Below, one piece after another: positions 44,360-52,964 of a stretch of 64,000 nucleotides of DNA (position 1 is the stretch's first letter; the number at the start of each line of letters is the position of its first letter). The position numbers were made by a program, and so were the translations under genes. The stretch lies in NCBI GenBank assembly GCA_023228995.1, contig JALOAD010000011.1, positions 16,845-80,844 on the forward strand, in the 5' to 3' direction. Under the pieces are notes generated by a model that was not told the DNA's origin, did no database searches, and worked only from the letters and a program-made list of their open reading frames with translations. Source of the DNA: JALOAD01 sp023228995 [NCBI: Candidatus Muiribacterium halophilum]. GTDB lineage: Bacteria; Muiribacteriota; Muiribacteriia; Muiribacteriales.

Positions 44360-44385
44360 AACAGTTTAGCTTATGATAAACTGTT
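44360..44385 (-). terminator. Hairpin at the end of the extended rng frame
   Basis: AACAGTTTA and TAAACTGTT (44360-44368 / 44377-44385) form a 9-bp stem. It straddles the TAA (44366-44368) that ends the rng frame beyond its internal UGA. A T-rich stretch follows on the minus strand. This suggests the original gene end was here. Confidence 0.45.
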
Positions 44386-44557
44386 CTACATGAAAATCTT
44401 TTTCTGTTCTAATATATATTTTCTTTCGAGTTTCATATTCCATTCTCGACAGATTTACCTCATCCTCACCAATAAGATAAAAACCAACTTCTGGATGAAC
44501 TGAAACAAGCACATTATCTTTTAATGTTTTTCTCGAAAATCTTCTTATATCTCGTCA
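44366..44557 (-). pseudogene. rng: rng 3' part lying behind an in-frame UGA
   Basis: After the UGA (44557-44555) the same frame stays open for 62 codons to TAA. It reads RDIRRFSRKTLKDNVLVSV, then HPEVGFYLIGEDEVNL and a C-terminus with KIYIRTEKDFHVEQF. This matches the conserved small domain that ends RNase E/G proteins (REIRR ... VHPEV ... H-E-Q-F). With it the product would be 503 residues, the normal RNase G size. TTA (Leu) to TGA is a single T-to-G change, so a nonsense mutation or a base-call error is the simplest cause; readthrough is possible because UGA-C is a leaky context. Confidence 0.85.
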
Positions 44558-45877
44558 TACTTTAGAGGAAATTTCCTGTGGAGATAAAACATATCCTTTA
44601 CCTTTACAATAAGGACATGGCTGAGTTATTTGACCTAAAAGGCTTTTTCTAACTCTTTTTCTTGTCATTTCAACAAGTCCAAGCTCGCTTATATCAGATA
44701 TTGTAATTGGCATCTTATCTTTAACACATTCTTCTTTAAGAACTTCAACAAGTTTATTCTGATTTTCTATAATTTTCATATCTATAAAATCAATTATTAT
44801 TATACCACCAATATCTCTTAATCTTAATTGTCTAGCAATTTCCACCGCAGCTTCTAAATTGGTTCTAAAAACTGTCTCTTCAAGTTTTTGACTGTTTCCT
44901 ACATAACTGCCTGTATTAACATCAATAGCTGTTAAAGCTTCTGTTTTCTCAATTATTATATAACCACCGCATTTTAGCTGAACTGTTCTGTTAAGAAGTT
45001 TTTCAATACTTTTTTCAATACTATTTTTTTCAAATAAAGGTTTTGAACCTGAATAATATTTGATTTTACTTATTAATTCTTCTGGTAAAAAATCAAAAAA
45101 ATCTATTATTTTTTGATAATCTTGATACGAATCAATAAGAAATTCATCAATATCATTTAAAAAAATATCTCTAACTAGTTTTAAAACCATTTCAAGATCT
45201 GAATATATAAGACACGGAGCATTGATATTCTGTGCTCTTCTTTCAATTTTTTTCCATAAATTATTAAGAAATCTTATATCTTCTTCAATTTTTTCTTTTT
45301 CCTTAAATCCTGAAACTGTTCGAAGTATTACTCCCATACTATCTGGACAAAGTTCTTTACCTATTTCTTTTAATCTACTTCTTTCCTCTTCATCTGTTAT
45401 TTTTCTTGATACACCTACATGATTTTGATTAGGCATAAGAACAGTATATCTACCAGCAATTGTAAGATGAGCTGTTCCTCTTGCACCTTTTGTTCCAATA
45501 GGTTCTTTTGTAATTTGAACAATTATATCTTCATCAACACTTAATAACTCTTCAATAAAAACTCCGAAATCTTCCAGAGGTTTTTCTGATTCAACTTTAC
45601 TTAATTCTATATCACATTCTTCAAAAATCTCTTCATCTTCTATAAACTCTGGTATATAAACATCTTCTACATGCATAAAAACATCTTTTTCAATTCCTAC
45701 ATCTATAAACGCAGACTGCATACCAGGTAATATATTTCTAACTTTACCTTTATATATATTTCCAACTATTCTTTCGCAATCATCTTTTTCTTCATAATAT
45801 TCACAAAGTCTGCCATCTTCAAGAATTGCAATTCTAATTATATCTATATCTACATTAACAAATATCTGTTTTTTCAA
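44555..45877 (-). CDS. rng: Ribonuclease E/G family protein, truncated by in-frame UGA
   Basis: A 440-residue frame with the catalytic core of RNase E/G: S1 domain (about 35-125, NIYKGKVRNILPGMQSAFID), 5'-sensor region, metal residues D319 (ALTAIDVNTGSY) and D363 (IIIIDFIDM), and the zinc-link CPYCKGKG (C421, C424). The enzyme cleaves single-stranded RNA in rRNA maturation and mRNA decay. The start is TTG at 45877 with GTGAGG upstream. The C-terminal small domain, used for oligomer contacts, lies behind a UGA at 44557-44555. It follows the radical-SAM and DUF2344 genes, a common neighbourhood. Confidence 0.92.
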   Translation of the reverse strand: MKKQIFVNVDIDIIRIAILEDGRLCEYYEEKDDCERIVGNIYKGKVRNILPGMQSAFIDVGIEKDVFMHVEDVYIPEFIEDEEIFEECDIELSKVESEKPLEDFGVFIEELLSVDEDIIVQITKEPIGTKGARGTAHLTIAGRYTVLMPNQNHVGVSRKITDEEERSRLKEIGKELCPDSMGVILRTVSGFKEKEKIEEDIRFLNNLWKKIERRAQNINAPCLIYSDLEMVLKLVRDIFLNDIDEFLIDSYQDYQKIIDFFDFLPEELISKIKYYSGSKPLFEKNSIEKSIEKLLNRTVQLKCGGYIIIEKTEALTAIDVNTGSYVGNSQKLEETVFRTNLEAAVEIARQLRLRDIGGIIIIDFIDMKIIENQNKLVEVLKEECVKDKMPITISDISELGLVEMTRKRVRKSLLGQITQPCPYCKGKGYVLSPQEISSKV

Positions 45878-45920
45878 ATTAATATCCTCACTTGATTACT
45901 CTAATCAAATACTATAACTA

Positions 45921-46436
45921 TTATTTTTTAATAAGTTCTCTTTCTGCTTTAGAAAAACTAATTTCAGATGAAAATCTGCTAAATGAAAATTCTGAAATTG
46001 TATTAAGTATAAGCATATTATGTTCTATTTTATAAGAATTAATACCTTTGAATTCATCAATTTGAAAATCATCATTAATTTTAAAATCAGAAAATCTATA
46101 TATCATAAAATTTATTTGTCTGTTTATTTTTGGAGCATCATTTTTTTCTTTAAAAATATCTAATATTTTTATATTACCATTAAACCATTTATCATTAATA
46201 AGAGTTTTTTCATCAATATTATCTATTGTATAAAACTCTAAATATTCACAAATTGACTCTACTCCGACACTTTTGGCACCAGCGTTTCTTATTTTAGCAT
46301 GTGGATTAAATCCTTCACTAAAAGCTAATTTCAAACCATTTCTTCTAAATGCTCTCTCAAAAAATCTTACAAGTTCAAGATGGGACAATAATCCAGCATT
46401 ATCTTTAAGAATATATTTTATTACATATCTAAACAT
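45921..46436 (-). CDS. DUF2344 protein (TIGR03936 family)
   Basis: A 171-residue protein with the family words LLSHLELVRFFERAFRR, LKLAFSEGFNPHAKI and VGVESICEYLE. In many bacteria it is fused to or encoded next to the TIGR03960 radical-SAM protein and rng, exactly as here. The function is not established; a role in tRNA or RNA modification has been proposed from context. The ATG at 46436 overlaps the upstream stop as TGATG and has GGAG 7 nt before; an ATG at 46451 is less likely. It is shorter than typical (about 210). Confidence 0.88.
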   Translation of the reverse strand: MFRYVIKYILKDNAGLLSHLELVRFFERAFRRNGLKLAFSEGFNPHAKIRNAGAKSVGVESICEYLEFYTIDNIDEKTLINDKWFNGNIKILDIFKEKNDAPKINRQINFMIYRFSDFKINDDFQIDEFKGINSYKIEHNMLILNTISEFSFSRFSSEISFSKAERELIKK

Positions 46437-48166
46437 CAGCATACTCCACATTTTTTACATGATTTTGTATTACAATCTTCTGTATGAATAGCTTTAGAAG
46501 CTTTATCAAGCTCTTCTGCAAGATATGATTTTTTAACACAAATGTCTATATTATCCCAGTTAAGTTCTGATTCAATATCTATTTCATTAAGATAATCCTT
46601 ATAATCAATATTATTGTCGATAAACGCTTTTTCCCAGCATGAAAATTTAAACATACTAGACCAGCCATCAAATCTCGCACCGTTTTTCCAAGCATCAATA
46701 ATGACATTAGCTAATTTACCATCACCTCTGGAAAAAACACCTTCTAAAACACTAGTTTCAGCATTATGCCATTTTAGTTTAACATTTTTAAATTTAATAT
46801 TTTCTTTTAAATAACCTATTCTCTGTTTTATTTCCTCAATACCAATCATTTTACTCCATTGAAACGGAGTAAATGGTTTTGGTACAAATGTAGAAAAAGC
46901 AACATTAATTGAAGCTCTTCCCTTACCATATTTTTTCGCTATAAAAGAACATTGTTTTACTAATTCAACAGTTTCTTCTAATTCATTTTCTTTTTCAAAA
47001 GGAAGACCAAGCATAAAGTATAATTTAACAGTCATCCAACCTTTGCTAAAAACTTCTTCCATCTTATCAAAAAGTTCTTCTCTTGATATTTTTTTGTTAA
47101 TACAATCCCTAAGATGTTGAGAACCAGCTTCGCATGCAAATGTAAGACCGGTTTTTCTAACTTTAAGTATTTCATCAAGAAGTTTTATAGTTTCTCCGTC
47201 CATTCTTAAAGATGGTAATGATATAGAAACTTTTCTATCTTTATATTTTTCAACTATATGTGATGATAATTCTTTAAGATATGGATAATCACTTGTTGAT
47301 AAAGATGCAAGCGATATTTCTTCATAACCTGTGCTATCAAGTATTTTATCAGATAATTCAATTGTCTTTTCAAGACTTTTAAATCTTAATGGTCGATAAA
47401 TATAACCAGCCTGACAAAATCTACAACCATGCTGGCATCCTCTCATTATTTCAATATATGCTCTATCATGCACTAAAGCACTTACAGGAACTATCCAGTT
47501 TACTGGATACGGAGAATTATCAAAATCTTCAACAATTCTTCTTTTAACTTTTTTAGAATATCCTGGAATATAAACCCCTTCAATTTCTGCACATTTTTGA
47601 AGAATAAGGTTTCTTGATAATTTATTTTTATGTTTTTTAACAACTTCTATAAACTCAACAAGACTTTCTTCAGCTTCTCCAATAAATATAGCATCTGCAA
47701 ATTTTTCTATTATGCTTAAATTATAAAGTGAAGGTCCTCCTGCTATTATAAAAGGATCTTTTTCTTTTCTACCTTCTTTTAAAAACGAAATATCTGAAAG
47801 ATCAAGTATAGTTAACATATTTGTATAAAGAAGTTCATACTGAAAAGAAAATCCAACAATATCAAAGTCTTGAAGTTGATTTTTATACTCTACACTAGTA
47901 ATTTTATCTTTACTTGCTTTTAACATGTTTTCATAATCAGGCATAGGAGCGAATATCCTATCGCAATTAAATCCATCTTTATTTTTTACAATATCATAAA
48001 GTATTCTTATACCAATATTTGACATACCAACTTCATAAGAATCTGGATATGATAAACAAACATTTATATCTTTTTTATCAAAGCTTTTTTCAATAATATT
48101 AAGTTCTACTGGAAAATACCTTGAAGGTTTTTCAACTTTTAATAATTCACTCATAGAATTTTTCAT
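46436..48166 (-). CDS. Radical-SAM protein, TIGR03960 family
   Basis: A 576-residue protein. The N-terminal part (about 30-180) is a B12-binding-like Rossmann domain (SYPDSYEVGMSNIG). The [4Fe-4S] motif CxxxCxxC is at C244, C248 and C251 (RGCQHGCRFCQAG). The C-terminus adds a cysteine cluster (CNTKSCKKCGVC) that could hold a second cluster. It is a universal partner of DUF2344; the reaction is unknown. It overlaps the nitroreductase gene by 20 bp. No strong SD is seen at 48166; the ATG at 48154 is an alternative start. Confidence 0.9.
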   Translation of the reverse strand: MKNSMSELLKVEKPSRYFPVELNIIEKSFDKKDINVCLSYPDSYEVGMSNIGIRILYDIVKNKDGFNCDRIFAPMPDYENMLKASKDKITSVEYKNQLQDFDIVGFSFQYELLYTNMLTILDLSDISFLKEGRKEKDPFIIAGGPSLYNLSIIEKFADAIFIGEAEESLVEFIEVVKKHKNKLSRNLILQKCAEIEGVYIPGYSKKVKRRIVEDFDNSPYPVNWIVPVSALVHDRAYIEIMRGCQHGCRFCQAGYIYRPLRFKSLEKTIELSDKILDSTGYEEISLASLSTSDYPYLKELSSHIVEKYKDRKVSISLPSLRMDGETIKLLDEILKVRKTGLTFACEAGSQHLRDCINKKISREELFDKMEEVFSKGWMTVKLYFMLGLPFEKENELEETVELVKQCSFIAKKYGKGRASINVAFSTFVPKPFTPFQWSKMIGIEEIKQRIGYLKENIKFKNVKLKWHNAETSVLEGVFSRGDGKLANVIIDAWKNGARFDGWSSMFKFSCWEKAFIDNNIDYKDYLNEIDIESELNWDNIDICVKKSYLAEELDKASKAIHTEDCNTKSCKKCGVC

Positions 48167-48665
48167 AGCATACTATATCTTCCTGTTTTAGTCTTGTTTT
48201 TATACTTTGTTCATTTGAATAACCAACTGTTAAAATAGATACTACCATAATGTTTTCTGGAATTTCTAGAATATCTTTTACATCATCTTCATAAAATGCT
48301 CCAATCCAGCATGTATCGAGTCCAACTTCTTTAGCTACAAGCATTGCTTGGGTAAGAGCTATAGATACATCGCAAGTAACACTGTTCCAGTAACCTCCCA
48401 TAGCAGTATAAGCTTTTTCAGGATATCCACAACCAACTATAAGAAGCTGTGCTTCACCAACAGAAACTTGACCTTTACAAGCTTTTTTCATTTTTTGTTT
48501 AATTTCATCTGTTTTAACCAAAATAAATTTCCATGGTTGAGTGTTTTTACCTGAAGGAGCTAATCTTAATGCTTCTATTATCTTATTTTCTTTTTCTATT
48601 TCAATTTTTTTATCAGTATATTTTCTAGCCGAGAATCTCTTTTCAATAATTTCAATTAATTCCAT
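48147..48665 (-). CDS. Nitroreductase-family flavoprotein
   Basis: A 172-residue FMN-dependent oxidoreductase of the NfsB/RutE-like family. Flavin-binding words are KRFSARKYTDK at the N-terminus, APSGKNTQPWKFI near 36-48, and the C-terminal VSILTVGY. The natural substrate is unknown. CAGGGGAG lies before the ATG at 48665. It overlaps DUF493 and radical-SAM genes on either side, so it is part of the same operon. Confidence 0.87.
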   Translation of the reverse strand: MELIEIIEKRFSARKYTDKKIEIEKENKIIEALRLAPSGKNTQPWKFILVKTDEIKQKMKKACKGQVSVGEAQLLIVGCGYPEKAYTAMGGYWNSVTCDVSIALTQAMLVAKEVGLDTCWIGAFYEDDVKDILEIPENIMVVSILTVGYSNEQSIKTRLKQEDIVCYEKFYE

Positions 48666-48939
48666 TTTTCTCCCCTGGTTTTACAACCGAATAGTAATTA
48701 AAGATTCCTTTTTGTGCATAGATTAATTTATTTAAAAAATCAGCTCTTTCTTCACTTTCTATACAAAAATCAAATGTAATTGATATATATTTACCTTTAG
48801 AGCTTTCAATAAATGTAAATATAGGATTTTCGTTAAGAAAACTTTCTTTTTGTAATTTTTTAATAAAATCTTCTTGGTCAAAACTCTCTTTTTTAAATAT
48901 AATTTTGTAAATAAAATTGTCTGGATATAGATTGTTCAT
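48652..48939 (-). CDS. DUF493 (YbeD-like) small protein
   Basis: A 95-residue protein with the YbeD pattern: YPDNFIYKIIFKK at the start, SSKGKYISITFDF in the middle and a final helix-strand. The family has an ACT-like fold and no proven role; it often lies near lipoate genes. It appears to be the first gene of the nitroreductase-radical-SAM-DUF2344-rng operon. The promoter -10 box ends 7 nt before the ATG and there is no SD, so the mRNA is probably leaderless. Confidence 0.72.
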   Translation of the reverse strand: MNNLYPDNFIYKIIFKKESFDQEDFIKKLQKESFLNENPIFTFIESSKGKYISITFDFCIESEERADFLNKLIYAQKGIFNYYSVVKPGEKNGIN

Positions 48940-48946
48940 AAAAGAT

Positions 48947-48975
48947 ATATTAACTAAAACTTCTTATTTTTTCAA
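48947..48975 (-). promoter_or_regulatory. Promoter giving a probably leaderless mRNA
   Basis: TTGAAA (48970-48975), 17-nt spacer, TAATAT (48947-48952) on the minus strand. The start codon A is 8 nt beyond the -10 box, where transcription should begin. Confidence 0.6.
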
Positions 48976-49027
48976 TAAATGTGTTAGAATTAATATAAAC
49001 ACACTTTATAACAGGTCTGGAGGATTT

Positions 49028-49789
49028 ATGAAAAAACTAATAACTATGTTTATTTTTTTACTCTGCTTAACACTTTCTTCTATTGCTTGCCCAAGTTATA
49101 CACTTGTTGACAAAACCCCAGAAGAACTTGAAAGTGAATTTAATGAGCTAATATCAATTCTTGATAATGATTTTTTATTATTAAAAGAAAATTTTGGTGC
49201 TCATTCTTATATTGAATTTAAAAATCTTATTTCTAATTGGATGACTCTTTATACAAAATATGAATGCTGGCTTGATGTGACTGAAAAAAAACTCGCAAAA
49301 ACTCCAATGCCAAAAAACAGAAAATGGTTTGAAGAATTAAAAGATATAAGTATTAATCTAGGTCAAGCTATAATAAAATTTAATGAAAAAGATTATATTC
49401 ATGCAAGAAAAATATTTTTAAAATCTTATAATGAATTTATATTAACTTTTAAATCAAATAAATATAAACAAGAAAAAGAAATGATTGAATTTTATGTAGA
49501 ATTCATTAAAAGTAGCAAATGGAATGAACTTATTACTTATCATAGAGATAATGAAAAAAAACTTTTAGAAGTTCAAAATTATATTAAAGAAAAAGCTAAA
49601 ACAAAAATATTAAAAGATTATTACACAAAATTTAATTCATTTTATAAAAAACTTGAACAATCCATTGACAATGAAGAAAAATTGAATTATACAAAAGATG
49701 AATTGCTTCAACTTATAAATAATTTTACTTTTTACAGATACGAAAATATAGAAGCAATTAAAAAAATGTGGTCAGAGGAATTTCAATGA
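49028..49789 (+). CDS. Exported helical protein of unknown function, 253 residues
   Basis: The ATG at 49028, with TGGAGG upstream, opens a signal sequence ([15 protein letters not shown]) ending in SSIAC, a non-canonical lipobox, so it may be a lipoprotein or a soluble periplasmic protein. The rest is almost all helix, rich in Lys, Glu and aromatic residues ([15 protein letters not shown]). No family is recognised. Its stop overlaps the panD start as ATGA, an odd pairing of an envelope protein and a vitamin enzyme. Confidence 0.65.
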   Translation: MKKLITMFIFLLCLTLSSIACPSYTLVDKTPEELESEFNELISILDNDFLLLKENFGAHSYIEFKNLISNWMTLYTKYECWLDVTEKKLAKTPMPKNRKWFEELKDISINLGQAIIKFNEKDYIHARKIFLKSYNEFILTFKSNKYKQEKEMIEFYVEFIKSSKWNELITYHRDNEKKLLEVQNYIKEKAKTKILKDYYTKFNSFYKKLEQSIDNEEKLNYTKDELLQLINNFTFYRYENIEAIKKMWSEEFQ

Positions 49790-50133
49790 GAACAATGTTA
49801 AATGCTAAAATTCACAGAGCAACAATAACAGAATGCGATCTTCACTATGAAGGAAGTCTTTCGATAGATTTAGATCTTTTAAAAGCAGCTGATATTTTAC
49901 CTAATGAACAAGTTCATGTGTTAAATTGTAATAACGGAGCAAGATTTACTACTTATGCTATTGCTGCAAAACCTGGTTCTGGTAAAATCGGATTAAACGG
50001 AGCTGCTGCTAGACTTGGAGAAAATGGTGACATAGTAATTATTGTAACCTATAAATCAGTTAAGAGTGAAGATTTATTAAGGCATAAACCAAAAATTGTA
50101 TTATTAGATGAAAAAAATTCTATAAAACAATAA
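49786..50133 (+). CDS. panD: Aspartate 1-decarboxylase
   Basis: A 115-residue pyruvoyl enzyme making beta-alanine for pantothenate and CoA. The self-cleavage site G23-S24 lies in YEGSLSID, and the N-terminus [15 protein letters not shown] and the [14 protein letters not shown] segment are typical. AGAGGA is 6 nt before the ATG at 49786, which overlaps the preceding stop as ATGA. No other pan gene is in the window. Confidence 0.95.
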   Translation: MRTMLNAKIHRATITECDLHYEGSLSIDLDLLKAADILPNEQVHVLNCNNGARFTTYAIAAKPGSGKIGLNGAAARLGENGDIVIIVTYKSVKSEDLLRHKPKIVLLDEKNSIKQ

Positions 50134-50257
50134 AATGTTTTTGTATTTTATAATTTATACTAATTGATTACTCTTATTAAGTAAATAAAAATCAATATAA
50201 TGTCATACCAAAGAAATTTTTATATAAAAAAATGTAATCATGGTTTAATTCTGAATT

Positions 50258-50320
50258 TTTATCATCCTGATATGCTTCTGAGTCGGGATTTGTTCTTGTT
50301 TTTTTTATATTATCAATTTT
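50258..50320 (-). repeat. Dispersed repeat, copy 5 (decayed, inverted)
   Basis: On the minus strand this reads AATCCCGACTCAGAAGCATA followed by TCAGGATGA, matching copies 1-3 with several changes that break the stem. The flanking TTTTTTTATATTATCAA matches copy 4's flank (44330 on). Its last bases lie in the 3' end of the 5'-nucleotidase gene. Confidence 0.65.
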
Positions 50321-51629
50321 CTTTTAATAAATTCTCAATAATAAGCTCTCTAAAACTTTTTTCTGAAACAATGATATTTTGTAAATTATATTTATCTTTA
50401 AGCCTCTCAAAAACATAAGAATTTGTAACTACTTTATATGTTTTGTCCCTTGATATATTTTCTTTAACCAAAAGTCTTTCAGATAAAATCACATTACCTT
50501 TTGCTGAAAACATAACAGCTTTATCTTCCCAAGGAAACACCTTATATATATCTCTAAATGTAACATTTCCTGCTTTAATACCATTTCTTATGCTAGATTT
50601 GTTAATAACACATATATCTGATTTTGTTATTTTTCTAACATTATCAGTAAGAAAATAATATAAAGTATCGCTACTTTTTTTCATTTCCTTTTTAACAACT
50701 GTAATCTGAGTATTTATATAATCTCTAACCTGAGAATGATATTTTTCAATTATACCTGCAATTTCAGGATCTTCATCTGCAACATCTGAATTAACGCTTA
50801 ATAATTTATAATCTTTAAATTCAATTTTATTATCTTTAATATCAAACAAAACATGTCCAAGATATTGTAAATATGCACCTGCATGAAATATCAAAGTATC
50901 TCCAGATTTTACAGGATTTTTTAAAACAGAATGAGAATGACCGCCAATTATAATATCTGGGGAAAACTTTTTAGCCATTATTTTATCTTTTTCCAAGCCC
51001 ATATGATTAATAAAAATTATATAATCAACTTTTTTTTCCTTTAATTTTTCAACATAATGAGAAGCAATCTGAAAAGGATCAACAATATTTATATTACCTT
51101 TTTTTATTATTTCTTTATTATATCCACCTTCTCTTGTAAGAAAAGCAAGAAAACCAATTTTCACACCATTTATATCTAAAATATAGCTTTCTTCAAATAC
51201 ATTTAAATATGAATTTGAATCCACAACATTTGTATTTAATGTAATAAAATTAGATTCACTACAATATTTTTTTAATGTATTTACTGAAAATTTAAAATCA
51301 TGATTCCCTGGAGTAAATATTGAATATTTAACTTTATTCATCCATTCAATTTGAGGCTTTCCATCAAATGAATCAGTAACATAAGAACCATCAAATATAT
51401 CACCACAACTTATTAAAATATTATTTTTATAAATTTCTGCATTTTTTCTGTATAAATCAGATATATATGCTGCACCTCCAGATTTTTTTAAGCTTTTTGT
51501 ATAAAGATCTTTTCTTATAACTTCAGGAATTACTCCACCATGAGAATCACCTGTAAAAAAAATCGAAAATTCCTCACAGTTTACAAATACAGTAAAAAAA
51601 TATAATAATATTAAAAAAAACTTTTTCAG
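50313..51629 (-). CDS. Exported 5'-nucleotidase/metallophosphatase with CTG (or ATT) start
   Basis: The frame encodes about 438 residues if it begins at CTG 51629. It has a signal peptide (KKFFLILLYFFTVFVNC), block I FFTGDSHGG (D28, H30), block II SCGDIFDGS, block III FTPGNHD (N109, H110), INHMG and IIGGHSH. A C-terminal 5'-nucleotidase domain follows. No ATG, GTG or TTG exists in frame until 51341, which would remove the catalytic blocks I and II. A stop lies 5 codons before the CTG; GGG lies 8 nt upstream, and CTGA overlaps the GlcD stop. UshA/CpdB-type enzymes degrade external nucleotides. Confidence 0.85.
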   Translation of the reverse strand: MKKFFLILLYFFTVFVNCEEFSIFFTGDSHGGVIPEVIRKDLYTKSLKKSGGAAYISDLYRKNAEIYKNNILISCGDIFDGSYVTDSFDGKPQIEWMNKVKYSIFTPGNHDFKFSVNTLKKYCSESNFITLNTNVVDSNSYLNVFEESYILDINGVKIGFLAFLTREGGYNKEIIKKGNINIVDPFQIASHYVEKLKEKKVDYIIFINHMGLEKDKIMAKKFSPDIIIGGHSHSVLKNPVKSGDTLIFHAGAYLQYLGHVLFDIKDNKIEFKDYKLLSVNSDVADEDPEIAGIIEKYHSQVRDYINTQITVVKKEMKKSSDTLYYFLTDNVRKITKSDICVINKSSIRNGIKAGNVTFRDIYKVFPWEDKAVMFSAKGNVILSERLLVKENISRDKTYKVVTNSYVFERLKDKYNLQNIIVSEKSFRELIIENLLKEN

Positions 51630-52948
51630 AATATTTTCCCTTTATTTAAAATATTATGCGGATCAAATACTTTTTTTACACTTTGCATAATATCAACATT
51701 TTTTTGACCAATTTCTTTAATCATAAGTTCTCTTTTATATTTTCCAATACCATGTTCACCAGAAATTGTACCACCATTTGAAATAACATATTCAGAAATT
51801 TTATAAATGATTTTTTCAATATGCCTTTTTTCTTCATCATTTTCATAAACAGAAGAAAAATGTATATTTCCATCAATTATATGACCAAAATTGCAGAAAA
51901 ATATATTGTTTTTATTACATATTTCCTCTGTAAACCTTATAAAATCAGGTATTTTTGAGTAAAGTAAAACAAAATCCTCTGAAAAAACATTTGGTTTAAC
52001 TTTTTCAAGTTCAGTGCGAAGTCTTTTTCTACCTTTCCATAAATTATGACTAACTTCTTCATTGTCAGAAATAATATAATCCCAACCTTGTGCTAATTTT
52101 TTAAATTTTTTTAAATCATTTTCAAGATTTTCATAAGAATATGAATCAATTTCAAGTAAAAGAACACATCCATTATTTTTATGTTCACAAGGTAAATATT
52201 CTTTTATTACATTTAATGTATAACTATCCATAAATTCAGCATTAGATGGAATTATACTGTTTTTCATAAGTTTTAAAAATCCAGCAACAAGAATATCCAT
52301 ACTTTCAAAATTTATATATATAGAAGTTTTTACAATATTTCCAGGAATAAGTTTGAAACTAGCTTCAGTAATAATTCCAAGAGTACCTTCACTACCAGTT
52401 AACAATCTTACAAAATCATAACCTGTAACCCATTTAAAAGTCTCACAACCTGTTGTAATTATATTACCTTTACCATCAACAAAAGTTATTTTTATAACAT
52501 AATCTCGAAAGGTTCCATATTTATAACCTCGCATACCGCCTGCTGAACATGCAAGATTACCACCTATAGATGAAATATCAGCACTCGCAGGATCTGGAGG
52601 AAAGAACAAACCTTTTTCTTCACATTTTTGTTGAAAATAAAGAGTATTTACACCACATTGAGCTCTTCCTATAAAATCATGCTCTAAAATCTCCACTTTA
52701 TCCATCTTTTGAAGACTAATTACAAATTCTTCAGAGTCTTGGGGAATTGCTCCGCCATTAACGCCCGAACCAGCTCCCCATATACTTATATTAAAATTAT
52801 CATTTAAAGATTTCTTTACTATTTCTGAAACTTCTAAAGTAGTTTTAGGAAAAAAAACTCCTTTAGGAATAACAGCTTTACAGCTTGATTTATCTTTTGA
52901 ATATTGTTTTCTAATTTCAATATCATATATACATTCAATAGCACACAT
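51626..52948 (-). CDS. FAD-linked oxidase, GlcD/LDH-like
   Basis: A 440-residue VAO-type flavoprotein oxidising 2-hydroxy acids such as glycolate or D-lactate. FAD-binding words are WGAGSGVNGGA, PPDPASADISSIGGNLAC and LTGSEGTLGIITEA. The C-terminal GTISGEHGIGKYK carries a catalytic His. No GlcE or GlcF partner is nearby. GTGAGG lies 6 nt before the ATG at 52948; a GTG at 52960 is rejected. The stop overlaps the 5'-nucleotidase start. Confidence 0.9.
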   Translation of the reverse strand: MCAIECIYDIEIRKQYSKDKSSCKAVIPKGVFFPKTTLEVSEIVKKSLNDNFNISIWGAGSGVNGGAIPQDSEEFVISLQKMDKVEILEHDFIGRAQCGVNTLYFQQKCEEKGLFFPPDPASADISSIGGNLACSAGGMRGYKYGTFRDYVIKITFVDGKGNIITTGCETFKWVTGYDFVRLLTGSEGTLGIITEASFKLIPGNIVKTSIYINFESMDILVAGFLKLMKNSIIPSNAEFMDSYTLNVIKEYLPCEHKNNGCVLLLEIDSYSYENLENDLKKFKKLAQGWDYIISDNEEVSHNLWKGRKRLRTELEKVKPNVFSEDFVLLYSKIPDFIRFTEEICNKNNIFFCNFGHIIDGNIHFSSVYENDEEKRHIEKIIYKISEYVISNGGTISGEHGIGKYKRELMIKEIGQKNVDIMQSVKKVFDPHNILNKGKIF

Positions 52949-52964
52949 ACAATACCTCACAATT

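Noticed and set aside
44161-44376. Plus-strand open frame of 71 codons in the gap after rng
   Set aside because: It runs through hairpins and the CCCGG repeat, has no ribosome site and no protein-like composition.
44555-44557. Selenocysteine insertion at the rng UGA
   Set aside because: No bacterial SECIS-like hairpin could be seen just after the UGA, and RNase G is not a known selenoprotein; the position normally holds a hydrophobic residue.
44555-44557. UGA reassigned to Trp or Gly (alternative genetic code)
   Set aside because: UGA ends many genes here in overlaps such as ATGA and TGATG (6403, 7714, 10117, 29555, 46436, 51626), so it is a real stop.
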